64,000 bases of DNA, from assembly GCF_016862095.1 (NCBI RefSeq), contig NZ_BOMH01000030.1, forward strand, positions 34,920 to 98,919, written 5' to 3'. The notes under the pieces are model-generated. The model was given only the letters and a program-made list of their open reading frames with translations. It ran no database searches and was not told the origin of the DNA. This document shows, piece after piece, positions 26,182 through 34,622 of the stretch. Within the stretch, counting starts at the first letter, position 1. Every line of letters starts with the position of its first letter. The position numbers were made by a program, and so were the translations under genes. The stretch is from Actinoplanes cyaneus (GTDB taxonomy: Bacteria; Actinomycetota; Actinomycetes; Mycobacteriales; Micromonosporaceae).

Positions 26182-27981
26182 ATGTCCCTGCGCCATGTCG
26201 CCGCTGGGCTGCTGTCCGGCGCCCTGCTCCTCACCGTCCCCTCCCCCGCCCGAGCAGCCGACGAAGCCATCGGCGTCGACTTCTCCGTCGCCGGTGGAAC
26301 CCCGTCCTATCGGGCCTCCGGCTGGATCTACGGCATGACCGAGAACGCCGCCGGACCGGCCGACCACTTCTTCACCGACGTCAAGTTCCGGGGCATGCGG
26401 GCGGGTGGCGCCCAGCTCGGCAGTCCCGGCGGCTGGTCCAACGGCGGCTACGACCGCCGGTGGAACTCCACCCGCGCCCAGCTGCTGCGCACCCACGCCC
26501 TCGGCGGCACCTTCGTCCTGCTGCCCCACGACCTGTGGGGCGCCGACGGCGCCGGCATCTCCCGCTTCCCCGGCGACAACGGCGACTGGACCGACTACGA
26601 CAACTTCCTGACCCGGCTCATCACCGACGTCAAGGCGACCGGTGTGCCGGTGCAGTGGGACATCTGGAACGAACCGAACCTCGGCATCTTCTGGAACCGC
26701 TCGCAGGCGCAGTACTTCGAGCTGTGGCGGCGCACCTACCGGCGACTGCGCGCCGAGATGCCCGGCACGCCGATCGTCGGACCCAGCCACGCCGGGGTCC
26801 CGGCGACCTCGACGGGCTGGTGGACCCAGTTCCTGGACCACGTCCGGGCGAACAACGTGGTCCCGGACATCTTCAGCTGGCACTCCCTGCCCGGCGACCC
26901 CGTCGCCAACGTGGCCGCCGCCACCACGTCCCTGGACGCCCGCGGGATCGCCCACCCCCGCCCGTACCAGATCAACGAGTACGGCGCCCCCGACGAGCAG
27001 AACCCCGGCGACGGCTCGTGGTACATCGCCCGCCTCGAACGCGCCGGCGCGGACGGGCTACGCGCCAACTGGGCCTCGGCGGGCAACCTGCACAACGACC
27101 TGGGAAACCTGCTCGTCCGCAACGCGGCCGGCCAGCACCTGCCCAAGGGCGAATGGTGGGTCTACCGCTACTACGCCGGGCAGACCGGCAGCATCGTCTC
27201 CACCACCCCCAGCCCCGCGTACGACGCGTTCACCACCAAGGCCACCGGTACCGCGAGAATCCTCGTCGGCGGGGGCGGCACCACCGGAAACGTCGCCGTG
27301 CGCCTGAACCGGGTGGACGCCACCACCGGCATCGTCGCGAACAACCAGGTCCGGGTACGAGTCCAGCGCATCCCCCACAACGGAGGCGGCGCCGTCCCCG
27401 GCCCGATCACCGTCACCGACTCGACAGTGACCCTGGCCGGGAACGCCACCACCGTCAACCTCGCCCACACCACCGCCGACGACACCTTCACCATCACCCT
27501 GCTACCGCCGTCCGACAGCGGCTTCCAGTCCGTCGCCGTCGCCCAGCACAGCCAGCAGTGCCTGGACAACACCGACCTGGCCACCCGGGACGGCAACCAG
27601 CAGCAGCAGTACTACTGCGAGGGCGGCGACCAGCAACTCTGGAACTTCCGCCCGGTCACCGGGGTGGTCGGCGCCTACACCGTGGTCAACCAGCAGTCCG
27701 GGAAATGCCTCGGCGTCGACGCCGCCTCCACCGCGGACGGAGCCGCCGTCCAGCAACGGACCTGCGCCGGCGGCGCCACCGATCAGCAGTTCACCCTCCG
27801 CAAAGTCACCTACGCCGGCAACGACAGCCACGACTACCAGCTCGTGGCCCGGCACAGCGGCAAGTGCGTCGACGTCAGCGCCGTCTCCACCGCCGCCCGG
27901 GCGGCGGTCCTCCAGTGGACCTGCAACCCCGCGACCCGGAACAGCCCGCTCAACCAGACCTGGCGACTGCTCGGCCGCTGA
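26182..27981 (+). CDS. Secreted clan GH-A glycosidase with ricin-type carbohydrate-binding domain
   Basis: A 599-residue secreted enzyme preceded by AGGAGA. A signal peptide (MSLRHVAAGLLSGALLLTVPSPARA) leads to a TIM-barrel glycosidase. WDIWNEPNL supplies the acid/base Glu and YQINEYGAP the nucleophile, as in clan GH-A (GH39-like; the exact family is uncertain). A beta-sandwich segment follows at about 330-440. The last about 150 residues form a ricin-B/CBM13 module with QSGKCLGVD and HSGKCVDVS repeats and QQ-W signatures. It probably degrades a plant or fungal polysaccharide outside the cell, feeding the cytosolic GH63-like enzyme. No separate operator is visible upstream, so it may be read through from the LacI gene. 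Confidence 0.85.
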   Translation: MSLRHVAAGLLSGALLLTVPSPARAADEAIGVDFSVAGGTPSYRASGWIYGMTENAAGPADHFFTDVKFRGMRAGGAQLGSPGGWSNGGYDRRWNSTRAQLLRTHALGGTFVLLPHDLWGADGAGISRFPGDNGDWTDYDNFLTRLITDVKATGVPVQWDIWNEPNLGIFWNRSQAQYFELWRRTYRRLRAEMPGTPIVGPSHAGVPATSTGWWTQFLDHVRANNVVPDIFSWHSLPGDPVANVAAATTSLDARGIAHPRPYQINEYGAPDEQNPGDGSWYIARLERAGADGLRANWASAGNLHNDLGNLLVRNAAGQHLPKGEWWVYRYYAGQTGSIVSTTPSPAYDAFTTKATGTARILVGGGGTTGNVAVRLNRVDATTGIVANNQVRVRVQRIPHNGGGAVPGPITVTDSTVTLAGNATTVNLAHTTADDTFTITLLPPSDSGFQSVAVAQHSQQCLDNTDLATRDGNQQQQYYCEGGDQQLWNFRPVTGVVGAYTVVNQQSGKCLGVDAASTADGAAVQQRTCAGGATDQQFTLRKVTYAGNDSHDYQLVARHSGKCVDVSAVSTAARAAVLQWTCNPATRNSPLNQTWRLLGR

Positions 27982-28040
27982 CCCGGCACGCCAGGACCAT
28001 CTGACCTGCCGATGAGACGGGACATCCCATCGAGTCCGAG

Positions 28041-28082
28041 CCCGCCCGCCATCCCTTCGCCGTTTCCCGTCCTGCGGGCGGG
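28041..28082 (+). terminator. Possible hairpin terminator after the GH-A gene
   Basis: CCCGCCCGC (28041-28049) pairs with GCGGGCGGG (28074-28082) across a 24-base loop, about 60 bases after the glycosidase stop. The loop is long and there is no U run, so this is only a weak terminator candidate. Confidence 0.4.
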
Positions 28083-28127
28083 CCGCCGGGCCCCCATGCT
28101 GCGCGACATCCTCCATATTCAAGATCG

Positions 28128-29156
28128 GTGAGACGAGTGGGCCATGGTGAGGCCGACGACACCGGCCCACCCCCCCCGCTGACCAACCCGGCGCTGCTGA
28201 CCGGCGTGGCCGGGCTCATGGCGCAGCTCGCGATGAAGCAGACCATGGACGAGATCACCGACTACCTCGCCGTGATCGACGCGAAGGTCGACGCGGTGCT
28301 GCGCGCGCAGACCGACGCCGTGGTCGCCGACATGATCGGGGTGGAGCTCGTCGTCGACGAGGCGCTGACCATCCGCGAGCGGGTGGGCCGGGTCTCCGAG
28401 ATCACCTGGTCGAAGGTGCAGGCCACCCCCGTGTCGCTGGCCCGGACCCAGGCGTACGCGGTGCGGCAGCTCGACGCCGTCGCCGAGAAGCTGGAGACGC
28501 AGACCAAGGTCGGCGATCTGGCCCGGACCACCAAGGAGGCCGAGATCACGGTGCAGGAGTGGCTCGCCGTCCTGGCCCGCTGCTTCCAGTTGCAGGACGC
28601 GGTCGCCGTCCTCGAGCTCGACCGGGTCCTGGACTCCTCCCCCGAGGAACTGGAGGAGCACCGTGTCGCGATCCGGATCGCCCGGCAGAAACGCCTGGAC
28701 CTCATCGCCGGTGGCGCCGGGCGCCTGATGGCCCGGATGGACGCGGCGGCCGGCACCGCCAACGCGAAGGTGCTGCTGAACCCCACCACCTCCCGCGCCG
28801 TGGTGCACTCGACCAACCACGTGGGGACCGCCGTCGTCGCCTTCGGCGAACGGCTCGGCCTCACCTCCGATCGTCAGACGTGGAACGCCCGGCGCTGGAG
28901 GGACGCGGCCGTGGAGGTGCGCGACAAGGTCCTCGAGACCGGCGAGGAGGCACGTGACAAGGTGCTCGACGCCGGCAGCGAGGTGACGCACAAGGTCCTG
29001 GAGACCGGGGCGGAGAGCGTCGGCGCCGTCGGTCGTTTCGGCGTGAAGGCCTTCGGCCGGGCCAGGTCGATGCTCGGCAAGAACACCGGCGACAGCACCG
29101 AGCAGGCGCAGCGCGAGCTCGGCGACGCCGAGGAGTCCCGGAGCACCGCCGACTAG
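28128..29156 (+). CDS. Hypothetical protein with C-terminal 11-residue repeats
   Basis: A 342-residue protein of unrecognised family. GTG 28128 opens the frame, but GTG 28137 is also possible; neither has a strong ribosome-binding site. The body is mainly helical and charged, without membrane spans or a signal peptide. Residues 265-297 form three 11-residue units (RDKVLETGEEA, RDKVLDAGSEV, THKVLETGAES), the spacing of amphipathic membrane-surface helices. The C-terminus is acidic and Ser-rich. It stands alone between the glycosidase and a convergent nitroreductase operon. Codon use looks like that of its neighbours. Confidence 0.7.
   Translation: MRRVGHGEADDTGPPPPLTNPALLTGVAGLMAQLAMKQTMDEITDYLAVIDAKVDAVLRAQTDAVVADMIGVELVVDEALTIRERVGRVSEITWSKVQATPVSLARTQAYAVRQLDAVAEKLETQTKVGDLARTTKEAEITVQEWLAVLARCFQLQDAVAVLELDRVLDSSPEELEEHRVAIRIARQKRLDLIAGGAGRLMARMDAAAGTANAKVLLNPTTSRAVVHSTNHVGTAVVAFGERLGLTSDRQTWNARRWRDAAVEVRDKVLETGEEARDKVLDAGSEVTHKVLETGAESVGAVGRFGVKAFGRARSMLGKNTGDSTEQAQRELGDAEESRSTAD
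28920..29018 (+). repeat. Three in-frame 33-base repeats
   Basis: Three consecutive 33-base units encode the 11-residue repeats RDKVLETGEEA, RDKVLDAGSEV and THKVLETGAES within the hypothetical protein at 28128-29156. They are imperfect at the DNA level and look like old internal duplications. Confidence 0.75.
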
Positions 29157-29166
29157 CGGCTCACCG

Positions 29167-29976
29167 TCACGGCGCGCCCGCCGGTTCCTGGTCCCACCCC
29201 TGCTGAGGGGTGGCGCACGTGCCGCGGAAGACGTACTGCGACGGCAGCTTGCGCTGCGAACTGGTCCAGTCGATGGGTGGCCGCCGCTGCTTCTCGGGCA
29301 GGTAACCCAGGCGGTAGACGGCCATCAGTTCGAGCTCGTCAGGCACCTCGAGCAGCCGGACGATCTCGTCCCAGCGCCCCGGAACCTCCATCGGGAAGGA
29401 GATGAACTGGATGCCCATGCCGAGCTCGACGGTGGTGAGCCAGACGTTCTCCATCGCCGCGCCCATGCTGAACACCGAGTAGAACGAGGACAGCTCCCCG
29501 GGCCGGTACTCGGATCGGTCCAGCATCACGCCGAGCAGCAGCGGAGAGCCGGCCACCAGCTTGCGGTTCTCCTCGCCGAGAGTCTGCGGCACGCGCATGG
29601 CGTTCATCAGCTTCTGGCCGCGGGAGGTGAACACCTGGCTGGTGAACGGTCGCAGCGGCGCGGGCAGACGGTCGAACAGCATCCCGTCGCGACGGCGCTC
29701 CATCTCGTCCTTGCTGAACCGGAAGTACGGCTTGTAGCGCTCGAAGAACGTGCCGTTGGACATCGCCTCGGTCATGCTCTCGCCGCTGATCCGGGCGACG
29801 GTCTCGATCGTCGCGCGGTCCTCCACGATCACGAACCGCCACGGCTGGCTGTTCAGCTGCGACGGGGCGCGTCCCGCGACCTCCATCAGCAGGCGCTGGT
29901 GTTCCTCGGAGACCGGGTCGGGCAGGAACGCGCCGTTGGTGGTCCGCCGGCGGCGCACCACATCGAGAAAGTCCAT
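29167..29976 (-). CDS. Nitroreductase family protein
   Basis: A 269-residue flavoenzyme-like protein. The N-terminal MDFLDVVRRRRTTNGAF and the segment GRAPSQLNSQPWRFVIVED are FMN-binding hallmarks of nitroreductases, and SMGAAMENVWLTTVELGMGIQ gives the conserved middle helix. It probably reduces a quinone, nitro or unsaturated substrate using NAD(P)H in the cytosol. ATG 29976 shares one base with the stop of the upstream membrane gene (TGATG), showing tight coupling. It is the last of three genes with a methyltransferase and a small membrane protein, perhaps a small-molecule tailoring set; no product can be inferred. Confidence 0.88.
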   Translation of the reverse strand: MDFLDVVRRRRTTNGAFLPDPVSEEHQRLLMEVAGRAPSQLNSQPWRFVIVEDRATIETVARISGESMTEAMSNGTFFERYKPYFRFSKDEMERRRDGMLFDRLPAPLRPFTSQVFTSRGQKLMNAMRVPQTLGEENRKLVAGSPLLLGVMLDRSEYRPGELSSFYSVFSMGAAMENVWLTTVELGMGIQFISFPMEVPGRWDEIVRLLEVPDELELMAVYRLGYLPEKQRRPPIDWTSSQRKLPSQYVFRGTCATPQQGWDQEPAGAP

Positions 29977-30320
29977 CAGCGTTTCCTCCAGGCGAGAACA
30001 AGGGCGATGGCGTACGCGGGAGCGGCCGACCCCGCGACGGCGGCGTGCCGGCGCAGCTTCCCGCCGGCGTAGGGCAGCGCGATGAGCGGACCGGCAGCGG
30101 GCAGCAGCGCCAGGCCGGCGGCTCGGCGCTCGACGGCGCTGACGGCGAGCGCGCCCACGGTCAGTGAGGAGGTCACCACGTACAGGGCATGGTGGACCCA
30201 GCGGATGCGCCGGTTGTCGATCGCACCGGCGGCGACGGCGGCACCGAAGGCGGCGTTGCACAGATAGCTCACGGCCGCGGCGGTGATCAGGCGCGGGGTC
30301 ACGGGCGCGCGCTCGCTCAT
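29976..30320 (-). CDS. Small hypothetical membrane protein
   Basis: A 114-residue protein starting at ATG 30320, which overlaps the methyltransferase stop by four bases. It has about three hydrophobic segments (ITAAAVSYLCNAAFGAAVAAG, HALYVVTSSLTVGALAV, LALLPAAGPLIALPYAG) plus a C-terminal one, so it is probably an integral membrane protein with a basic tail (AWRKR). I do not recognise the family. Overlaps on both sides tie it to the methyltransferase and nitroreductase genes. Confidence 0.75.
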   Translation of the reverse strand: MSERAPVTPRLITAAAVSYLCNAAFGAAVAAGAIDNRRIRWVHHALYVVTSSLTVGALAVSAVERRAAGLALLPAAGPLIALPYAGGKLRRHAAVAGSAAPAYAIALVLAWRKR

Positions 30321-31039
30321 CGGTGCGCTGCCGCGTGGGTGAGCAGCAGGCGCTGCGGGAACATCGACCTGACCTGCCAGCCGGGCGGGACGACCGCTTG
30401 CAGCTCCGGACGCCGGTAACTGCGCCGGATCGAGAGCAGCCCGTCCTGATGGATGAACGAGCCACACGCGAACGGCACGGTGGCCGCGGCGTAGAAACCG
30501 TAGCCCGCACGCCCGCGCGACAGGTCGTTGTGGACGACGAGCCGGCGCGCCAGCAGCTGACTGTCGGCCAGGAGAGCGGCGAGCTCGTCCGGCTCCAGGT
30601 GGTGCAGGAGGTGGTTGGAGATCACCAGGTCGTACCGGTCGCCGCGGGCCACCAGGTCCGCACTCGACGCCTGCTCGAAGCGGACGCCGGCCGCCGGCAA
30701 CCGGCGTACGTGCCGAAGTGCTCTCTCGTCGGGGTCGATGGCCACCGTGCGCAGCGTCAGCCGGTCCCGCGCCGCCCATCGGGTGAGGGCGCGCGCGATG
30801 TCGCCGCCGCCAAAGCCGATGTCCAGCAGCGTCGTGGGCCGGTCGGGGTCCAGGTGCGGCCGGATCCAGTGCCGGTAGACGCGTCGCCAGCCCGAGACGA
30901 GCCGGTTGACGGTGCGGAACTGCCGGTAGGTGCGTTCCAGCCGGTCGGGGTCACAGTCCGGAGCGTCCATGAACTCCCGGGACTCGGTGTCGCGCCGGGT
31001 CAGGCCCGCACGGGAGCGCGTCGTGCCGGTGCTGCTCAT
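30317..31039 (-). CDS. Class I SAM-dependent methyltransferase
   Basis: A 240-residue methyltransferase. Motif I reads LLDIGFGGGDIA, motif II has VAIDPDERAL, and NHLLHHLEPDELAALL matches the post-motif region common in UbiE- and type III PKS-associated methyltransferases. It should be cytosolic and modify a small molecule. ATG 31039 is taken, although ATG 30970 (with GGGAG three bases upstream) is an alternative that removes a poorly conserved leader. It heads the three-gene coupled operon. No polyketide synthase is present beside it, unlike many related clusters. Confidence 0.87.
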   Translation of the reverse strand: MSSTGTTRSRAGLTRRDTESREFMDAPDCDPDRLERTYRQFRTVNRLVSGWRRVYRHWIRPHLDPDRPTTLLDIGFGGGDIARALTRWAARDRLTLRTVAIDPDERALRHVRRLPAAGVRFEQASSADLVARGDRYDLVISNHLLHHLEPDELAALLADSQLLARRLVVHNDLSRGRAGYGFYAAATVPFACGSFIHQDGLLSIRRSYRRPELQAVVPPGWQVRSMFPQRLLLTHAAAHR

Positions 31040-31240
31040 GTCGTTGGCCCCGCTCCCTCTGACGTTCCACGAGCCGTTCGGCGAGCGTGCGCACGACGGT
31101 CGATTCCCGGCATGTCATACCCGCATGATCAGCGCGGCTAACGAAGCGGACGTCACATCGCTCCGGAGCGCACGAGCACCGCCGGTCCCTCCACTCCGGA
31201 CGGCCGCCGAGGCCCTCGTGCGCCTGCCACGCCGAGCGTC

Positions 31241-31669
31241 TCAGCGGACCGCGTCCACGGCAAGAGCCGCGGCGGCGTCGCAGTCCGCCGGCACCGGGAC
31301 GGGCCGGCCCCGCACGGTGGCGGTCTGCCCACCGGCGAGCCGCGCGGCCGCGGCGCCGACCAGCGCCCACCGGCGGCCGTTCACGGTGAGCACGACACAG
31401 CCGCCGGCATTCCCGACCGTGCCGGTGAGCACGATCGGCGCGCCGACGCGGTCCACGGGGTTGTCCGGGTCGCCCCGGGACGTGCCCGGTGACGGCTCGG
31501 GCCGGCGGCTGCCGGACGGTGGGGTGGCTGCGGGCGGCGGGCTGCTGGTGGGCACGGTGGCTCCGGTCGAGGCGGGCACGCGGCTGCTGACGACGGGCAC
31601 GGGGCTCGGGGTGCTGCCGCAGGCGGCGAGGGCCAGCAGCACACCGGGAACAAGCAGACACTTACGCAT
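31241..31669 (-). CDS. Small secreted lipoprotein
   Basis: A 142-residue protein with start ATG 31669 giving MRKCLLVPGVLLALAACGS, a signal peptide with lipobox LAAC. An ATG at 31684 is also possible. After a Ser/Pro/Thr-rich linker the C-terminal about 70 residues (APIVLTGTVGNAGGCVVLTVNGRRWALVG) form a small beta-rich OB-like domain with two cysteines. Function is unknown. It is transcribed towards the methyltransferase operon but separated by about 200 bases, so it is likely independent. Confidence 0.75.
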   Translation of the reverse strand: MRKCLLVPGVLLALAACGSTPSPVPVVSSRVPASTGATVPTSSPPPAATPPSGSRRPEPSPGTSRGDPDNPVDRVGAPIVLTGTVGNAGGCVVLTVNGRRWALVGAAAARLAGGQTATVRGRPVPVPADCDAAAALAVDAVR

Positions 31670-31815
31670 GCAGATGTGACGCATGGACCGCTGTGCCGGT
31701 TTCCTCAATCTACACACGAATAGAACTTCATGATTGTGCCTGGTGACCTGGTCCTGAAGATTTCACTGGAGCGCTCCCGCGGGCCGGCGGGTCGTCCATT
31801 GGGGAGGTTCAGGCA

Positions 31816-34461
31816 GTGTCGCCTCGACGCAGACTCAGCATGCAAAGACGGTTCCTGGCCGCCGGAGCCGCCGCGATCACCGTGATCGGGCTCGTCCCGG
31901 CCGGCGCCGTGGCCGCCCCCGGCGACGACTCCCGCCCCGGACCGTACCGCCGCCACCTGCAGGTCGCCCAGGAACGCATGGCGCAGGCGGGGCAGGCGAA
32001 GGCCGCCTCGCGGGCCGCCGACGAGGGCGAGGATCCCGAGGAGATCGCCGAGCAGGCCGAACAGTACGCCGAAGCCCGTTCCGCCCCGGGCATCGTCGCC
32101 CCGGGCGCCTACACCGCCGCGTGGCGCGCGCTGCAGGCGATGCCCCGCACGCCGGGCCGCTGGCAGCACGTCACCGATCTCCCGTACAACTCCGACGACC
32201 CGCGCTACCGGGACATCAACAGCAACTCCTCCGGTGGCGCCGGACCGGTCACCGGGCGCATCACCGGGCTGGCCGCCGACGACGCCGGATATGTCTGGGC
32301 CGGCGCCGCCAACGGCGGGGTCTGGCGTTCGCGCACCGGCGGCGGCCACTGGCAGCCGATCGCCACGAATCTGCCGTCGCCGTCCACCGGCGACCTGCGC
32401 CTGGACCGGGCCGGGCGGCTCTGGTACGCGACCGGCGAGGGCAACACCAGCGCCACGTCGTTCGTGGGCAGCGGCGTCTACGTGCTGCGCAACCCCCGCT
32501 CCGGCGCCTTCTCGGTCCGCGACCGGGTCGGCGGCACCGAGCTGGAGAGCACGATCATCCGCAAGCTGCGCATCTTCGGCACGACCGCGTGGGTGGCGAC
32601 CAATCGAGGGGCGTACAGCCACTCGGTCACCGACCTGTCCGGGCCGTGGAAGCGGGAGTTCGTCCCGAACCCGGACTTCCTGCCCGGCGGCGCGCAGGCC
32701 ACCGACCCGAACGCGCCGTACAAGAACATCATCAACGACTTCGCGGCCGACCCGGCGAACCCGGCACGGGTGATCATCGCGGCCGGGTGGCGCAGCGGCG
32801 ACACGTACAACGGCTTCTACACCCGCGCCGGCGGCGCCTGGCAGCGCGTCACGCTCGCCGGTGACATCGCCTCGGACGCCCCGAACGTCGGCACCGTGAC
32901 CTTCGCCGCCGCGGCGGACGGCTCCCGCTACTACGCGATCGAGCAGTCGCCCGCGCAGCTCGCCACCAACCCGGACAGCAACCTGCACGGCGTGTACGTG
33001 TCGCGGTCCGGCTCGCCGTTCGGCCCGTGGACGCTGGCGGCGGACTATCACAAGCTGGCCGCGTCCGGCTCGGCGCTGACCGATCCGGGATACATGCCGG
33101 GCGTGCAGGCCTGGTACAACCAGTTCCTGCAGGTCGACCCGACCGATCCGGACCATGTGTACCTGGGTCTGGAGGAGGTCTTCGAGACCGGTAACGGCGG
33201 GACGACCTGGACCACGCCGGGTCCGTACTGGAACTTCGGGTTCGACTGCTGGAGCATCGACCCGAGCAAGCAGACCGGCGACTGTCACCAGACCACCCAC
33301 CCCGACCAGCATTCGGTGGCGATCGGCACCTACCACGGTAAGCGGTACGTGGTGGTCGGCGACGACGGTGGCACCTACCGCCGGCCGCTGCGCGGTTCCG
33401 CTGACGCCGCCGGTCACGCCACCGACTGGACGCCCCTCAACGACGGCACCATCGACGTGTTGCAGTACTACTCGGTCGGCGTCGGCCGGGACCGAGGCGG
33501 CGTCGCGGTCTCCGGCGGCCTGCAGGACAACGGCCAGTCCGTCCTGCGCCCCGGCGACCGGGTGATGGGCTCCAACTTCGGCGGGGACGGCGGCGACACC
33601 ATCGTCGACCCGGGCAACGGCTGCAACATCGCCGAGGAGTACGTCTACCTCGACGTCTGGGTGACGAACAACTGCGCGGTCAACGACGGCCGGTGGACCA
33701 CCGACCCGAGCCTGGCGACCAGCTACCACGTCCCGCCGCCGGACAACGAGACCGGCGAGGCCCGGTTCATCGCCCCGCTCAACGCCGATCCGCGCGATCC
33801 GGCGACCTGGGTCGCCGGCGGCCGGCACGTGTGGCTCAACACCAAGGGGTACGCGATCCGGTCGTCCGCCGACTGGATCAACCTGTTCGACCTGGGTGAG
33901 GGGCACACCGCCACCGCCGTGGTCACCACCGGCGGCCTGGTCTACGCCGGCTGGTGCGGGCCCTGCAACAACCAGGGCTTCACCCGCGGCATCGCGGTCG
34001 GGCGCACCGACGGCACCGGATGGCACCAGCTCACCCTGCCGGTCGACGGCACCCTCCCGAACCGGTACGTCTCCGGCTTCGACGTCGACCCGGCGAACCC
34101 GCGGCATGTGGTCGTCGCCATCAACGGCTTCTCCCGCCGCTGGACCGAGGGGCCCGGCGCCGGGGTCGGCCACGTCTTCGAGTCCACCGATGCCGGCGAG
34201 CACTGGACCGACATCTCCGGGAACCTGCCCGACATCCCGGCCGACTCGGTCAAGCTGGTTCGCGGCGGCGGGCTGGTGGCGGCCACCGACAACGCGGTCT
34301 TCTACCGGCCGCGGCACGCGCGGAGCTGGTACGTGCTCGGCCGTGCCCTGCCCACCACGACCACCCTGCAGATCCGTACCGATCCCGATGGGCGGCGCCT
34401 GTACGCGGCCACCCACGGTCGCGGCATCTGGTCCTACGACCTGAAGCAGCTACCGCACTGA
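31816..34461 (+). CDS. Secreted beta-propeller (sialidase/VPS10-like) protein
   Basis: An 881-residue secreted protein beginning at GTG 31816, eight bases after GGGGAGG. A signal peptide ends near GAVAAPG. Many BNR/VPS10-type propeller repeats follow, e.g. GYVWAGAANGGVWRSRTGG, YLGLEEVFETGNGGTTW and HVFESTDAGEHWTDISGNLP, as in GH74/sortilin-like propellers. Annotators often call such proteins glycosyl hydrolases, but no catalytic Asp pair can be assigned confidently, so an adhesive or binding role is equally possible. It is monocistronic. Confidence 0.82.
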   Translation: MSPRRRLSMQRRFLAAGAAAITVIGLVPAGAVAAPGDDSRPGPYRRHLQVAQERMAQAGQAKAASRAADEGEDPEEIAEQAEQYAEARSAPGIVAPGAYTAAWRALQAMPRTPGRWQHVTDLPYNSDDPRYRDINSNSSGGAGPVTGRITGLAADDAGYVWAGAANGGVWRSRTGGGHWQPIATNLPSPSTGDLRLDRAGRLWYATGEGNTSATSFVGSGVYVLRNPRSGAFSVRDRVGGTELESTIIRKLRIFGTTAWVATNRGAYSHSVTDLSGPWKREFVPNPDFLPGGAQATDPNAPYKNIINDFAADPANPARVIIAAGWRSGDTYNGFYTRAGGAWQRVTLAGDIASDAPNVGTVTFAAAADGSRYYAIEQSPAQLATNPDSNLHGVYVSRSGSPFGPWTLAADYHKLAASGSALTDPGYMPGVQAWYNQFLQVDPTDPDHVYLGLEEVFETGNGGTTWTTPGPYWNFGFDCWSIDPSKQTGDCHQTTHPDQHSVAIGTYHGKRYVVVGDDGGTYRRPLRGSADAAGHATDWTPLNDGTIDVLQYYSVGVGRDRGGVAVSGGLQDNGQSVLRPGDRVMGSNFGGDGGDTIVDPGNGCNIAEEYVYLDVWVTNNCAVNDGRWTTDPSLATSYHVPPPDNETGEARFIAPLNADPRDPATWVAGGRHVWLNTKGYAIRSSADWINLFDLGEGHTATAVVTTGGLVYAGWCGPCNNQGFTRGIAVGRTDGTGWHQLTLPVDGTLPNRYVSGFDVDPANPRHVVVAINGFSRRWTEGPGAGVGHVFESTDAGEHWTDISGNLPDIPADSVKLVRGGGLVAATDNAVFYRPRHARSWYVLGRALPTTTTLQIRTDPDGRRLYAATHGRGIWSYDLKQLPH

Positions 34462-34622
34462 CCGGCGGATCACTGGCGTGAGGTCCAGCCGAGCGGGGTG
34501 TGCCCCGGCCCTCGCGAAGCTGGACCAGCCCGGCGGCGGTGGAGTACACCGTTCGGGGATGCGCCGCCGATAGGCCGTCCCCACGCCCCTCCGTGCCGGG
34601 CCGGCGAGGATGTCTTCACGGC

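Noticed and set aside
31705..34416. A 903-codon minus-strand frame opposite the secreted propeller protein
   Set aside because: The plus strand has a ribosome-binding site, a signal peptide and propeller repeats; the minus frame is low-complexity.
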